Assembly: GCF_019670105.1 (NCBI RefSeq)
Contig: NZ_AP023032.1
Location: forward strand, 280,501 to 344,500
Direction of reading: 5' to 3'
Source of the DNA: Agarivorans albus
GTDB taxonomy: Bacteria > Pseudomonadota > Gammaproteobacteria > Enterobacterales > Celerinatantimonadaceae
DNA: 64,000 nt
A program made the translations under genes and the position numbers. Shown here in pieces: positions 17,427 to 25,914 of this stretch. The first letter of the stretch is position 1; every line of letters begins with the position of its first letter. The notes below the pieces were generated by a model. It saw only the letters and a list, made by a program, of their open reading frames with translations, did no database searches and was not told the origin of the DNA.

Positions 17427-18272
17427 CTATTTAGCATTGCTAATCTTTAATTCTAGCAAGCGGCGTTTTTCTGCTTTGGCCATTAACCACCAAGCAATAA
17501 AAGTAGCGACAGATACTACACCAATAATCAGGGTAGCTAGGGCATTAATTTTGGGACTTACCCCTAACCTTACGCTAGAAAACACCACCATCGGCAAGGT
17601 TGTGGCACTTGGGCCCGATACAAAGCTGGCAATTACTAGGTCATCTAAAGATAAAGTGAAGGCCAATAACCAGCCGGCCACTAAGGCAGGAAGAATTGTC
17701 GGCAGGGTGATAACAAAAAATACTTTAAAAGGCGTCGCCCCCAAATCCATGGCGGCTTCTTCGATGCTTTTATCTAGCTCGCGCAAGCGCGAACTCACTA
17801 CCACCGATACATAGGCAGTACAGAAGGTGACGTGGGCAATCCAAATGGTTAGCATGCCGCGTTGGCTAAATAGATCAAATACTTGGCCTAAAGAAATAAA
17901 CAGCAATAACAGGCTTAAACCGGTGATCACTTCTGGCATCACCAGTGGCGCGGTAATCATAAAGGCAAAGCTGGTTTCACCTCTAAATTTGCTGTAGCGG
18001 GTCATCACAAAGGCAGCAAGGGTACCTAATACTACTGCCGCAGAGGCCGATAAAAAGCCAATGAGTAAGCTTAAGCTAATGCCATTCATTAGTAGTGAGT
18101 CGTTAAATAGCGCCCCATACCACTTGGTAGAAAAACCACTCCACACCGTCACTAAACGGTTAGCGTTAAACGAGTAAGCGATAAGGCTTAAAATCGGCAG
18201 GTATAAAAAGGCCAAGCCAAGGCTAAGTATCAGCCACTTCCACTTAGTTTTGTAAACCGGGATAGCATCCAT
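17427..18272 (-). CDS. potI: Putrescine ABC transporter permease PotI
   Basis: Inner-membrane permease of a PotFGHI-type polyamine importer, 281 aa (same length as E. coli PotI), about six membrane helices. The cytoplasmic EAA loop that docks on the ATPase reads EEAAMDLGATPFKVFFVITLP. Start overlaps the potH stop by one base (TAATG), so translation is coupled. Equivalent to SpuH in the Pseudomonas spu locus by position. Confidence 0.93.
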   Translation of the reverse strand: MDAIPVYKTKWKWLILSLGLAFLYLPILSLIAYSFNANRLVTVWSGFSTKWYGALFNDSLLMNGISLSLLIGFLSASAAVVLGTLAAFVMTRYSKFRGETSFAFMITAPLVMPEVITGLSLLLLFISLGQVFDLFSQRGMLTIWIAHVTFCTAYVSVVVSSRLRELDKSIEEAAMDLGATPFKVFFVITLPTILPALVAGWLLAFTLSLDDLVIASFVSGPSATTLPMVVFSSVRLGVSPKINALATLIIGVVSVATFIAWWLMAKAEKRRLLELKISNAK

Positions 18273-19195
18273 TAGCTGGCCTCCAATTCACGTTTTTGAT
18301 AACGATAAAAGAACATAATCGGCACCATTAATAGCAATAACATCACCGAGGCTACGGCTGATGCAACAGGCCAGTCACGGTTATTAAAGAACTCTTGCCA
18401 TAGCACCTTGCCAATAAGAATAGAGTCAGGCCCACCCAGTAATTCAGGGATAACAAATTCACCTACAGCGGGAATAAATACCAACATTGAGCCCGCAATA
18501 ATGCCAGCTTTGGTTAGCGGCAGTAGCACTTTGAATAATACCGTTAGGGTCGAGGCGCCTAAATCACGTGCCGCTTCTATCAGGGAATAATCAACTCGCA
18601 TAAGAGCGGTGTATAAGGGCAGGATCATAAACGGCAAATAGGTATACACAATGCCAATATAAACCGCTGTGTCGGTGTGCAGTATTTGTAGTGGTTCGTC
18701 GATAACACCTACGTAAAGCAAGATGTTGTTTAAGAAGCCATTGTTTTTAAGAATGCCAATCCATGCATAAACCCGAATTAAAAAGCTGGTCCACGAGGGG
18801 AGAATAATCAGCATCAGCAAAATATTTCTGTTAGCAGGGCTTGAATGCACGATAGCCCAGGCCATTGGAAAGCCAATAACAAAACACAAAAAAGTCGAAA
18901 TTGAGGCAATGCGTACCGACTGCAAGTAGGAGCTAATGTAGAGATCGTCTTCGATTAAGTAGCCATAGTTGCCTAAGTTGAGCAGTATTTGCACTTGCTC
19001 ATCCACCATAGTGATTAACTCACTATAGGGAGGAATGGCAATCATTGCCTCGGCAAAACTGATTTTAAAGACAATAAAGAACGGCATTAAAAAGAATAAA
19101 AATAGCCAAAAGTAAGGCACCGCCATAATGGCGCAGCGCCCACTTGGCACCCAGCGATTAAGCCTTTGTTTAAGTTTGTTGCTAAGCATGGTCAT
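18272..19195 (-). CDS. potH: Putrescine ABC transporter permease PotH
   Basis: Partner permease of PotI, about six membrane helices with the EAA loop IEAARDLGASTLTVLFKVLL. The open frame extends upstream to 19231, but the ATG at 19195 overlaps the potG stop as ATGA and gives an N-terminus (MTMLSNKLKQRL) that fits a coupled start; length is then 307 aa. Together with PotI it forms the channel of the putrescine importer. Confidence 0.92.
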   Translation of the reverse strand: MTMLSNKLKQRLNRWVPSGRCAIMAVPYFWLFLFFLMPFFIVFKISFAEAMIAIPPYSELITMVDEQVQILLNLGNYGYLIEDDLYISSYLQSVRIASISTFLCFVIGFPMAWAIVHSSPANRNILLMLIILPSWTSFLIRVYAWIGILKNNGFLNNILLYVGVIDEPLQILHTDTAVYIGIVYTYLPFMILPLYTALMRVDYSLIEAARDLGASTLTVLFKVLLPLTKAGIIAGSMLVFIPAVGEFVIPELLGGPDSILIGKVLWQEFFNNRDWPVASAVASVMLLLLMVPIMFFYRYQKRELEAS

Positions 19196-20331
19196 ATTTT
19201 GAGTACCACGCAGCTGTCGGCTTGCCAGCACAAGTACACTTGGTCTTCCCAGGTTGGCATATTGTTGCGGTGGCGGCTGCTATTGGGCATAGCGGCGGTG
19301 ACCCGTTTACCGCTGGCTAAACGCACATAGTAAATAGACTGATCGCCAAGATAGGCGATGTCTTCTACCTTGCCTTGACATACATTGTTATGGCGCCCCT
19401 TAAGGGTTTTGAAAATACTCATTTTTTCGGGGCGAACAGCCACCATGAACGGTACGCCAGGAGCCGATGATACACCGTGATTTAAGCTAATTGGATAACC
19501 AAGCTCTGGGCTGTCGATAGTTGCGCTGTCGTTATCATTGTCACGCAACACTCCCTCAAATACGTTTACTGAGCCAATAAACTCGGCACTAAAACGCGAG
19601 TTAGGGTATTCGTAAATTTCTTCTGGCTCGCCCACTTGAATAAACTGGCCGCGATTCATAATGGCAATGCGGCTTGCCATGGTCATGGCTTCTTCTTGGT
19701 CGTGAGTTACCATTACGCAGGTAACGCCAACCTTTTCTAGAATATCCACTACTTCAAGCTGCATTTGACCACGCAGGTTTTTATCTAGTGCACCCATCGG
19801 TTCGTCTAACAGTAACAGTTTTGGACGTTTAGCTAAGCTACGTGCAAGTGCCACGCGTTGGCGTTGCCCACCCGATAATTGATGCGGCTTGCGGCGAGCG
19901 TAGTCTTTCATGCGCACTAGCTCGAGCATCTTAGCTACGGTTGCGCCAATTTCATCTTTGGGCAGCTTGTCTTGTTTTAGGCCAAAGGCGATATTTTGTT
20001 CCACGGTCATGTGGGGAAATAGCGCATAGGATTGAAACATCATATTTACTGGGCGCTGATGTGGAGGCACACCAATCAGCTCTTGGCCATCGAGAATAAT
20101 TTTGCCAGCACTGGGCTTTTCGAAGCCAGCTAACAACCTTAGTAAAGTGGATTTACCACAACCCGATGCACCTAATAAGGCAAAAATTTCGCCCTTGTTT
20201 ATGGTTAGGCTTACGTTGTCTACGGCTATTGCGCCGTCGTAGTCTTTACTTAAATTTTCAATGTGTAACAAAGGTTCCGGGGCTTTTTCGCCATCAACTG
20301 GAAGCTTTGAAATGTGTGACACCGCAGCCAT
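19192..20331 (-). CDS. potG: Putrescine ABC transporter ATPase PotG
   Basis: ATP-binding subunit, 379 aa from the ATG at 20331 (GGAGG lies eight bases upstream); the open frame runs 13 codons further but without a ribosome-binding site. Walker A GASGCGKST (54-62), signature LSGGQRQRVALARSLA, Walker B LLLDEPMGALD and the switch His in MVTHDQEEAM are all present, and a TOBE-type C-terminal domain follows. Length agrees with E. coli PotG (377). A hairpin at 20361-20386 separates it from potF. Confidence 0.94.
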   Translation of the reverse strand: MAAVSHISKLPVDGEKAPEPLLHIENLSKDYDGAIAVDNVSLTINKGEIFALLGASGCGKSTLLRLLAGFEKPSAGKIILDGQELIGVPPHQRPVNMMFQSYALFPHMTVEQNIAFGLKQDKLPKDEIGATVAKMLELVRMKDYARRKPHQLSGGQRQRVALARSLAKRPKLLLLDEPMGALDKNLRGQMQLEVVDILEKVGVTCVMVTHDQEEAMTMASRIAIMNRGQFIQVGEPEEIYEYPNSRFSAEFIGSVNVFEGVLRDNDNDSATIDSPELGYPISLNHGVSSAPGVPFMVAVRPEKMSIFKTLKGRHNNVCQGKVEDIAYLGDQSIYYVRLASGKRVTAAMPNSSRHRNNMPTWEDQVYLCWQADSCVVLKI

Positions 20332-20360
20332 TGCGGATCCTCCATAAAGAATCAAAAACG

Positions 20361-20386
20361 CACTTGCCACCCAAGGGTGGCAAGTG
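20361..20386 (-). terminator. Intercistronic hairpin between potF and potG (partial terminator)
   Basis: An 11-bp perfect stem (20361-20371 with 20376-20386), loop of 4, followed on the minus strand by CGTTTTTG. It starts 5 bases past the potF stop and ends before the potG ribosome-binding site. Such a structure would let the binding protein be made in excess over the ATPase and permeases by termination or by 3'-end mRNA protection. Confidence 0.75.
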
Positions 20387-20391
20387 ATTAC

Positions 20392-21501
20392 TTAGTTTTG
20401 AAGAAACTTAGTCCAAGAGCGTGTCAGAGTTCGAGACGCTTTTGCTGGCATTACCTTGGCTCCATATAATTTAGCCAAGGTTTCGTCACTTGGATAGATA
20501 CCCGGATGTTCAATAATTTCTGGATCAATAAACTCTTTAGAGGCAGGCGTTGGGTTGGCATACCATACGTAGTTAGAGATCTCCGAAATCACTTTAGGCT
20601 GTAGCAAGAAGTTGATGAATTTGTGTGCATTATCTTTATGTGGTGCATCCGCTGGAATGGCCATTAGGTCAAACCAGGCTAAGGCTCCTTCTTGCGGGAT
20701 AACGTACTCAACCACTACTCCGTTATCGGCTTCGGCTGCGCGATCAGAGGCTTGCAGTACATCACCAGACCAACCAATAGCCACACAAATGTCACCGTTC
20801 GCTAAGTCGTTAATGTATTGCGAAGAGTGAAAATAAGTCACATAAGGGCGCACTGATTTGAGCAGTTTGTAAGCCTCGCCAGTGTCTTTGTAGTCGTTCG
20901 GATCAACACTGTTTGGATCTTTACCTACGTAATGCAGCGCTGCTGCAAATAACTCGGTAGGAGCATTTAAAAATGCTACTCCACAGCTTTGCAGTTTTTC
21001 CATGTTTTCTGGCTTAAATACCAGATCCCAACTATCTACTGGGGCGTCGTCACCTAATACTTCTTTAACTTTGTCTACGTTGTAACCTAAACCTGTGGTC
21101 CCCCAAAGGTAAGGCACTGCATATTGATTATCCGGATCTGCAGTTTCATCAAGCATTGACATGATTTTATCATCTAAGTTGGCGTAGTTACTCAACTTTG
21201 TTTTATCTAATTTGATAAACGCACCAGCCTGAACTTGGCGGGCTAAAAAGTCTGAAGTTGGCACCACAATGTCAAAACCGGTTGAGCCAGAAAGAATCTT
21301 GGCTTCAAGTACTTCGTTTGAATCGAATACATCGTAAACCACTTTAATGCCGGTTTCGGCTTCAAACTGGGCGATGGTATCTTCGGCGATATAGTCAGAC
21401 CAGTTGTACACATTAAGTACTTTTTCTTCGGCTGCCTGCAGGGTAAATGCGCTGGCAGTTAACAGGGAGGCTAGGGTTAGGGTAAAGCTAGCGTTTTTCA
21501 T
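20392..21501 (-). CDS. potF: Putrescine-binding periplasmic protein PotF
   Basis: Solute-binding protein of the PotFGHI importer, 369 aa from the ATG at 21501 (GGAG upstream; a TTG four codons earlier is less likely). The signal peptide ends near TLQAAEEK. The mature start VLNVYNWSDYIAEDT keeps the Trp-Ser-Asp-Tyr pocket residues of E. coli PotF (Trp37, Ser38, Tyr40), and FHSSQYINDLANGDICVAIG and WSGDV are conserved. In the operon it follows the aminotransferase and precedes potG. A close relative at 58729 lacks transporter genes. Confidence 0.94.
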   Translation of the reverse strand: MKNASFTLTLASLLTASAFTLQAAEEKVLNVYNWSDYIAEDTIAQFEAETGIKVVYDVFDSNEVLEAKILSGSTGFDIVVPTSDFLARQVQAGAFIKLDKTKLSNYANLDDKIMSMLDETADPDNQYAVPYLWGTTGLGYNVDKVKEVLGDDAPVDSWDLVFKPENMEKLQSCGVAFLNAPTELFAAALHYVGKDPNSVDPNDYKDTGEAYKLLKSVRPYVTYFHSSQYINDLANGDICVAIGWSGDVLQASDRAAEADNGVVVEYVIPQEGALAWFDLMAIPADAPHKDNAHKFINFLLQPKVISEISNYVWYANPTPASKEFIDPEIIEHPGIYPSDETLAKLYGAKVMPAKASRTLTRSWTKFLQN

Positions 21502-21547
21502 GTTGTTCTCCAAATCCTTGTGGTGATTGCTCGTACTGCTTCGCGGA

Positions 21548-22906
21548 TTAACTCAATGCCTGCAGAGTGTCATCCAAACTTTGTTTTGCCAGTGTAATTA
21601 ACTGATCGACTTGTTGTTTTGTAATAACCAATGGGGGTGAAATAATCATGGTATCGCCGCAAGCGCGCATGATAAGCCCGTTGTTTATGCATATATCGCG
21701 ACACACACCGCCAGCGCCTTGCTCTTTGCTAAAGCGTTGCAGGGTGTTTTTATCGGCAACCAGCTCTATGGCTGCCACCATGCCTTTGCTGCGAGCCTCG
21801 CCGACTAAGGGATGGCTAGCCAGTTCTTGCCAGCGTTGGGCTAGATAAGGGGCTATGTCATCGCGTACATGGCTAATAATGTTCTCTTGTTGCATGATGC
21901 GAATGTTTTCAATGGCTACCGCGCAAGCTGCAGGGTGGCCGGAATAAGTAAAGCCATGAGCAAATTCGGTATCGGCCTCGGTTAGGCCTTGAGCTACTTT
22001 GTCCGACACTATCACTGCGCCCATTGGTAAGTAGCCAGAGGTAATGCCTTTCGCTAAACACAGTAAATCTGGCTTAATGTTGTAGGTTTGGCAGGCAAAC
22101 CATTCGCCAGTGCGGCCAAATCCACAGATCACTTCGTCTACTATCAATAAAATATCGTATTTGTCGCAAATGCGTTGAATCTCAGGCCAATAAGAGTCGG
22201 GTGGAATAATTACGCCACCGGCACCTTGGATAGGCTCGGCGATAAATGCCGCTACTTTATCTTCGCCTAGCCCTAGAATTTTTTGCTCTAATTGCTGGGC
22301 GCGTTCTAAACCAAACTGTTGCGGATCTTGGCCTTGACCTTCTTCAAACCAATAAGGTTGATCGATGTGGCTAATATTGGGCAATGGCAAGCCACCTTGG
22401 GCGTGCATAAAGCCCATGCCTCCAAGGCTTGCTCCTGCCATGGTGCTGCCATGATAGGCATTGTTGCGACTAATTATTTCTAACTTATTGGGCTGGCCTT
22501 TGCTGGCCCAATAGTGGCGTACCATGCGCACTACGGTGTCATTACACTCTGAACCCGAGCCGGTAAAAAAGGCATGATTTAAGCCCTCTGGCGTTAGTTC
22601 GGCTAGCAGGGTAGATAATTCAACTGCCGGGCTGTGAGTAGTTTGAAAAAACAGGTTGTAGTAAGGCAGTTGCTGCATTTGTTTGGCTGCAGCATCAACT
22701 AACTCTTGGCGACCATAACCTAGATTTACACACCACAAGCCGGCCATGGCATCGAGCAACTTATTGCCCTCACTGTCGAATACAAACACACCTTCGCCTC
22801 GTTCTATCACTCGAGCTCCCTTGGCATTTAACTCTTTAAAGTTAGTGAAAGGGTGCAAACAGTGGGCGCTGTCTTGTTGTTGTATCGTCAATGTTGCTGT
22901 GCTCAT
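21548..22906 (-). CDS. spuC: Putrescine/polyamine:pyruvate aminotransferase, SpuC-like
   Basis: Class III PLP-dependent aminotransferase, 452 aa. PLP-site features: GSGSECNDTVVRMVRHYW (phosphate loop), AYHGSTMAGASLGG, the VDEVICGFGRTG segment with the PLP-binding Asp, and the Schiff-base lysine in LCLAKGITSGYLPMGAVI. AAGGAGG precedes the ATG. Its place between a SpuB-type glutamine synthetase and the Pot transporter copies the order of the Pseudomonas spu operon, where SpuC transaminates putrescine with pyruvate to 4-aminobutanal. That substrate is inferred from family and order. Confidence 0.88.
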   Translation of the reverse strand: MSTATLTIQQQDSAHCLHPFTNFKELNAKGARVIERGEGVFVFDSEGNKLLDAMAGLWCVNLGYGRQELVDAAAKQMQQLPYYNLFFQTTHSPAVELSTLLAELTPEGLNHAFFTGSGSECNDTVVRMVRHYWASKGQPNKLEIISRNNAYHGSTMAGASLGGMGFMHAQGGLPLPNISHIDQPYWFEEGQGQDPQQFGLERAQQLEQKILGLGEDKVAAFIAEPIQGAGGVIIPPDSYWPEIQRICDKYDILLIVDEVICGFGRTGEWFACQTYNIKPDLLCLAKGITSGYLPMGAVIVSDKVAQGLTEADTEFAHGFTYSGHPAACAVAIENIRIMQQENIISHVRDDIAPYLAQRWQELASHPLVGEARSKGMVAAIELVADKNTLQRFSKEQGAGGVCRDICINNGLIMRACGDTMIISPPLVITKQQVDQLITLAKQSLDDTLQALS

Positions 22907-22938
22907 TTCGCCTCCTTGTGGCTGAGTTAACTCTGGGT

Positions 22939-24270
22939 TTATACGTTGAGTAACAAAAACTCACGTTCCCAAGAACTAATGACCTTGAAGTAGGTTTGGT
23001 ATTCCTTACGTTTTACTGCCACGTAACAATTCACAAAGCGCTCACCAAGGATTTCTTTGAGTTCGTCGCATTGCTCTAACTTAACTAATGCTTCTTCTAA
23101 AGTGCCGGGCAGGGTGTAACGGTCTTCGCTTACATCACCTTTTTCCTCTGCAGAAGGTGTTAGCTGTTTTTTCATGCCGATGTAACCGCAGGCTAAGGTA
23201 AGTGCCATGGCTAGATAAGGGTTGGCGTCGGCGCCGGCAAAGCGGTTTTCTACGCGGCGATTTTGCTTATCTGATAGCGGTACGCGTAAACCCACGGTGC
23301 GGTTGTCGATGCCCCATTGCAAATTAATTGGCGCCGAGTCGCCAAACATTAAGCGTCGATAGCTGTTCACGTTAGGGGCATAAAAGGCAATGCTAGCGGG
23401 AGTAAATTGCTGTAAACCGGCGATAAAACTTAAAAACATTTGGCTGTTGCTGCCATCTTCATTAGCAAACAAATTGTTGCCATTATGGTCTTCTAAGCTT
23501 TGGTGAATATGCATCGCGCTGCCGGGCTCATCTTCCATTGGCTTAGCCATGAACGTGGCATAGGTATCATGCTGTAAGGCTGCTTCGCGCATGGTGCGTT
23601 TGAAAAGGAAAACTTGGTCACAGGCTAAGGTTGGCTCGCCGTGATCAAAGTTAATTTCCATTTGCGCTGCACCAGATTCATGCACCAAGGTATCTACGTC
23701 TAGGTTCTGTGCTTCGCAGTAGTCGTACATGTCTTCAAACAGCGGATCAAACTCATTTACCGCATCAATGCTAAAAGACTGACGTGCTGTTTCTGGTCGC
23801 CCATTACGTCCAATGGGTGGCTCTAGTGGGTAATCCCAGTCGAGGTTTTTCTTCACTAAGAAAAACTCTAGTTCTGGCGCCACAATTGGCTTCCAGCCTT
23901 CTTTTTCGTAGAGCGCGAGTACTTTTTTTAGGACTGAGCGTGGCGCCATGCCAATCAGCTCGCCTTGGCTGTCGTAACAATCGTGAATAAGCTGAGCGGT
24001 AGGCTCTTTGGCCCAAGGAACAAAACGCAGGCTGTCGGTATCGGGCTCTAGGTTCATGTCTTTTTCGGTCCAATCGAATAAGTCATCATCGTCGGGCCAG
24101 TCGCCAGTGACTGTTTGGTAGAAAATTGATTCAGGCAGGCGCATACCGCCTTCTTTTAGATACTTGCTGGCGGGAATGATTTTGCCGCGAGCATTACCGG
24201 TTATATCGGGGATGAGGCACTCAACTTCGGTTATACGATTTTCCTCAAACCACTTCCTGACGTTATCCAT
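22939..24270 (-). CDS. spuB: Glutamine-synthetase-family gamma-glutamylpolyamine ligase, SpuB-like
   Basis: Type III-like glutamine synthetase fold, 443 aa from ATG 24270 (AGGTGA upstream; GTG two codons before is the open-frame start). Family motifs: CLIPDITGNARGK, VAPELEFFLVKK (metal Glu), GSAMHIHQSL (ATP/metal His), NSYRRLMFGDSAPINLQWG, and NRVENRFAGADANPYLAMA. It matches the SpuB branch (RLPESIFYQTVTGD, ARQSFSIDAVNEFDPLFED) rather than PuuA. First gene of the operon glutamine synthetase-aminotransferase-potFGHI-puuR. It probably gamma-glutamylates a polyamine; the exact amine is not known. Confidence 0.88.
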   Translation of the reverse strand: MDNVRKWFEENRITEVECLIPDITGNARGKIIPASKYLKEGGMRLPESIFYQTVTGDWPDDDDLFDWTEKDMNLEPDTDSLRFVPWAKEPTAQLIHDCYDSQGELIGMAPRSVLKKVLALYEKEGWKPIVAPELEFFLVKKNLDWDYPLEPPIGRNGRPETARQSFSIDAVNEFDPLFEDMYDYCEAQNLDVDTLVHESGAAQMEINFDHGEPTLACDQVFLFKRTMREAALQHDTYATFMAKPMEDEPGSAMHIHQSLEDHNGNNLFANEDGSNSQMFLSFIAGLQQFTPASIAFYAPNVNSYRRLMFGDSAPINLQWGIDNRTVGLRVPLSDKQNRRVENRFAGADANPYLAMALTLACGYIGMKKQLTPSAEEKGDVSEDRYTLPGTLEEALVKLEQCDELKEILGERFVNCYVAVKRKEYQTYFKVISSWEREFLLLNV

Positions 24271-24379
24271 AATCACCTGTCATAAATCTGTTAAGTAAAT
24301 AGGGGCATTTTCTTGTTTAGCTTAATTTTTGCCCCGTATTAATTAGAATTGTCATGATTTTTCGCCAAAGTCAACAGAG

Positions 24380-24456
24380 TGTTAAATAAAAACTAAATAT
24401 AGCCCCTTTTTTAGCTTATTGTGCAATTTAATTTGCATTATACTTAACACTGTGTT
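24380..24456. promoter_or_regulatory. Divergent control region between the two glutamine synthetase genes
   Basis: The AT-rich 234-base divergent spacer contains the TGTTAAATAAA motif (24380-24390, shared with the puuC upstream region), a TATACT box (24439-24444) suited as -10 of the plus-strand gene, and directly after it the palindrome AACAC-T-GTGTT (24446-24456). AGTGTTAA (24378-24385) and TTAACACT (24444-24451) form an inverted pair about 66 bases apart, suitable for two bound repressor dimers. PuuR is the natural candidate regulator; binding is an inference. Confidence 0.4.
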
Positions 24457-24504
24457 GTAAATTTATAGGGTTTAAGGGACGCTTTTACCAAGGGACTGTT
24501 AATT

Positions 24505-25875
24505 ATGTTGAAACACCAGCCACAGATTCAGCCAATCAGTATGCTTCAACAAGTAGAGGATTTTTTGGCGGCTCATCCACAGTTAGAGAGCATAGATTTA
24601 ATGCTATCTGATATGAATGGTGTGATCCGCGGTAAACGCATAGAAGCGGCGTCCTTAGCCAAAATTGCCCAAGAGGGGATGTGTTTACCGGCTTCGGTAT
24701 TTGCGCTGGATATTTGCGGTGACACCGTAGAGCAAACCGGACTGGGCTTTGAACAAGGCGATGGCGATCGTATTTGTCACTTGCTACCACATAGCTTGTC
24801 GATGATTCCTTGGAAAAAAAATGCCGCGCAAGCTTTATTAACCATGCATGAAGTTGATGGTTCGCCATTTTTTGCAGACCCTCGACAATTACTTAGTAAA
24901 GTATTGCAAGGATTGCATCAGCAAAATTTATTTCCCTGTGTGGCCATTGAGTGGGAGTTTTATTTACTTGATGCTCGCAGTGAAAACCGCCAACCACAAG
25001 CGCCGCTGTTGCCAAAATCGCAACAACGTATGCAGCAAACCCAAGTTTATTCCTTAGATGAACTTGATGAATTTGATGAATTTATTCGTGATATTCAGGA
25101 TTACTGCCATACCCAAAATATTCCCAGCGACAACGTTATTGCAGAATACGCTCCCGGGCAGTTTGAAGTGACATTGCAGCATCAGCACGACCCGCTGCTG
25201 GCTTGCGATCAAGCCATTCTATTGAAACGCGCAATTAAAGCAGTAGCCAAACAACATGGCTATTTAGCCACTTTTATGGCCAAACCTTATGCCGAGCATT
25301 CTGGCAACGGCTGCCACGTGCACATTAGTATGTTAGACAAGCAGGGCCACAACCGCTTTTCCACTGAACAAAGCTTGCTGGAATTCGCCTTGGCCGGGCT
25401 ATTAGACACCATGCCCCAGGCCATTGCTTTGTTAGCACCTAATGCCAACTCTTATCGCCGATTCCAACCCGATATGTTTGTGCCATTGCAAGCCGATTGG
25501 GGCTGGGACAACCGTACCGTTGCCTTGCGCATACCTTCTGGCAGCACTGAAAATACCCGCATCGAGCACCGCGTAGCAGGTGCCGACTGTAATCCTTATA
25601 TTGTTATGTCGGCCTTATTAGCCGGGATTACCCATGGCATAGAACAACAGCTTGATTGCCCTAAAGCAGTGAGCGGCGATGCCAGTAAAGTACCAGCCCC
25701 TGCTTTGCCGAGCTCTTGGCAGCAGGCCTTAGCCGAATTTGAGCACTCCACCTTGTGGTCGTTACTAGGTGCAGATTTTAGCCATGTATACCATGCCAAC
25801 AAACTTAATGAGTGGCAGCGCTTTGAGGCGCAAGTGACACCTTTAGAACAGCAGTGGTATCAGCAAATGGTGTAG
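24505..25875 (+). CDS. puuA: Gamma-glutamylputrescine synthetase PuuA
   Basis: ATP-dependent ligase joining glutamate to putrescine, first step of the Puu pathway. The 456-aa product follows E. coli PuuA (472 aa) closely: DLMLSDMNGVIRGKRI, PASVFALDICGDTVE, VAIEWEFYLLD, QFEVTLQHQHDPLLACDQA, LLAPNANSYRRFQPDMFVP, NNRTVALRIP-type segment and HRVAGADCNP. AGGGA lies upstream of the ATG. It is divergent from the SpuB-type paralogue and starts the plus-strand unit puuA-puuB. Two distinct glutamine-synthetase-like ligases back to back suggests different amine specificities. Confidence 0.92.
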   Translation: MLKHQPQIQPISMLQQVEDFLAAHPQLESIDLMLSDMNGVIRGKRIEAASLAKIAQEGMCLPASVFALDICGDTVEQTGLGFEQGDGDRICHLLPHSLSMIPWKKNAAQALLTMHEVDGSPFFADPRQLLSKVLQGLHQQNLFPCVAIEWEFYLLDARSENRQPQAPLLPKSQQRMQQTQVYSLDELDEFDEFIRDIQDYCHTQNIPSDNVIAEYAPGQFEVTLQHQHDPLLACDQAILLKRAIKAVAKQHGYLATFMAKPYAEHSGNGCHVHISMLDKQGHNRFSTEQSLLEFALAGLLDTMPQAIALLAPNANSYRRFQPDMFVPLQADWGWDNRTVALRIPSGSTENTRIEHRVAGADCNPYIVMSALLAGITHGIEQQLDCPKAVSGDASKVPAPALPSSWQQALAEFEHSTLWSLLGADFSHVYHANKLNEWQRFEAQVTPLEQQWYQQMV

Positions 25876-25914
25876 TGCGAATAGCAGATTTGTTTTTATG
25901 TTTAAGGTGAGAAA

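Noticed and set aside
17188-17814. 208-aa plus-strand open frame across puuR and potI
   Set aside because: It is fully antisense to two well-supported genes and has no recognisable domain.
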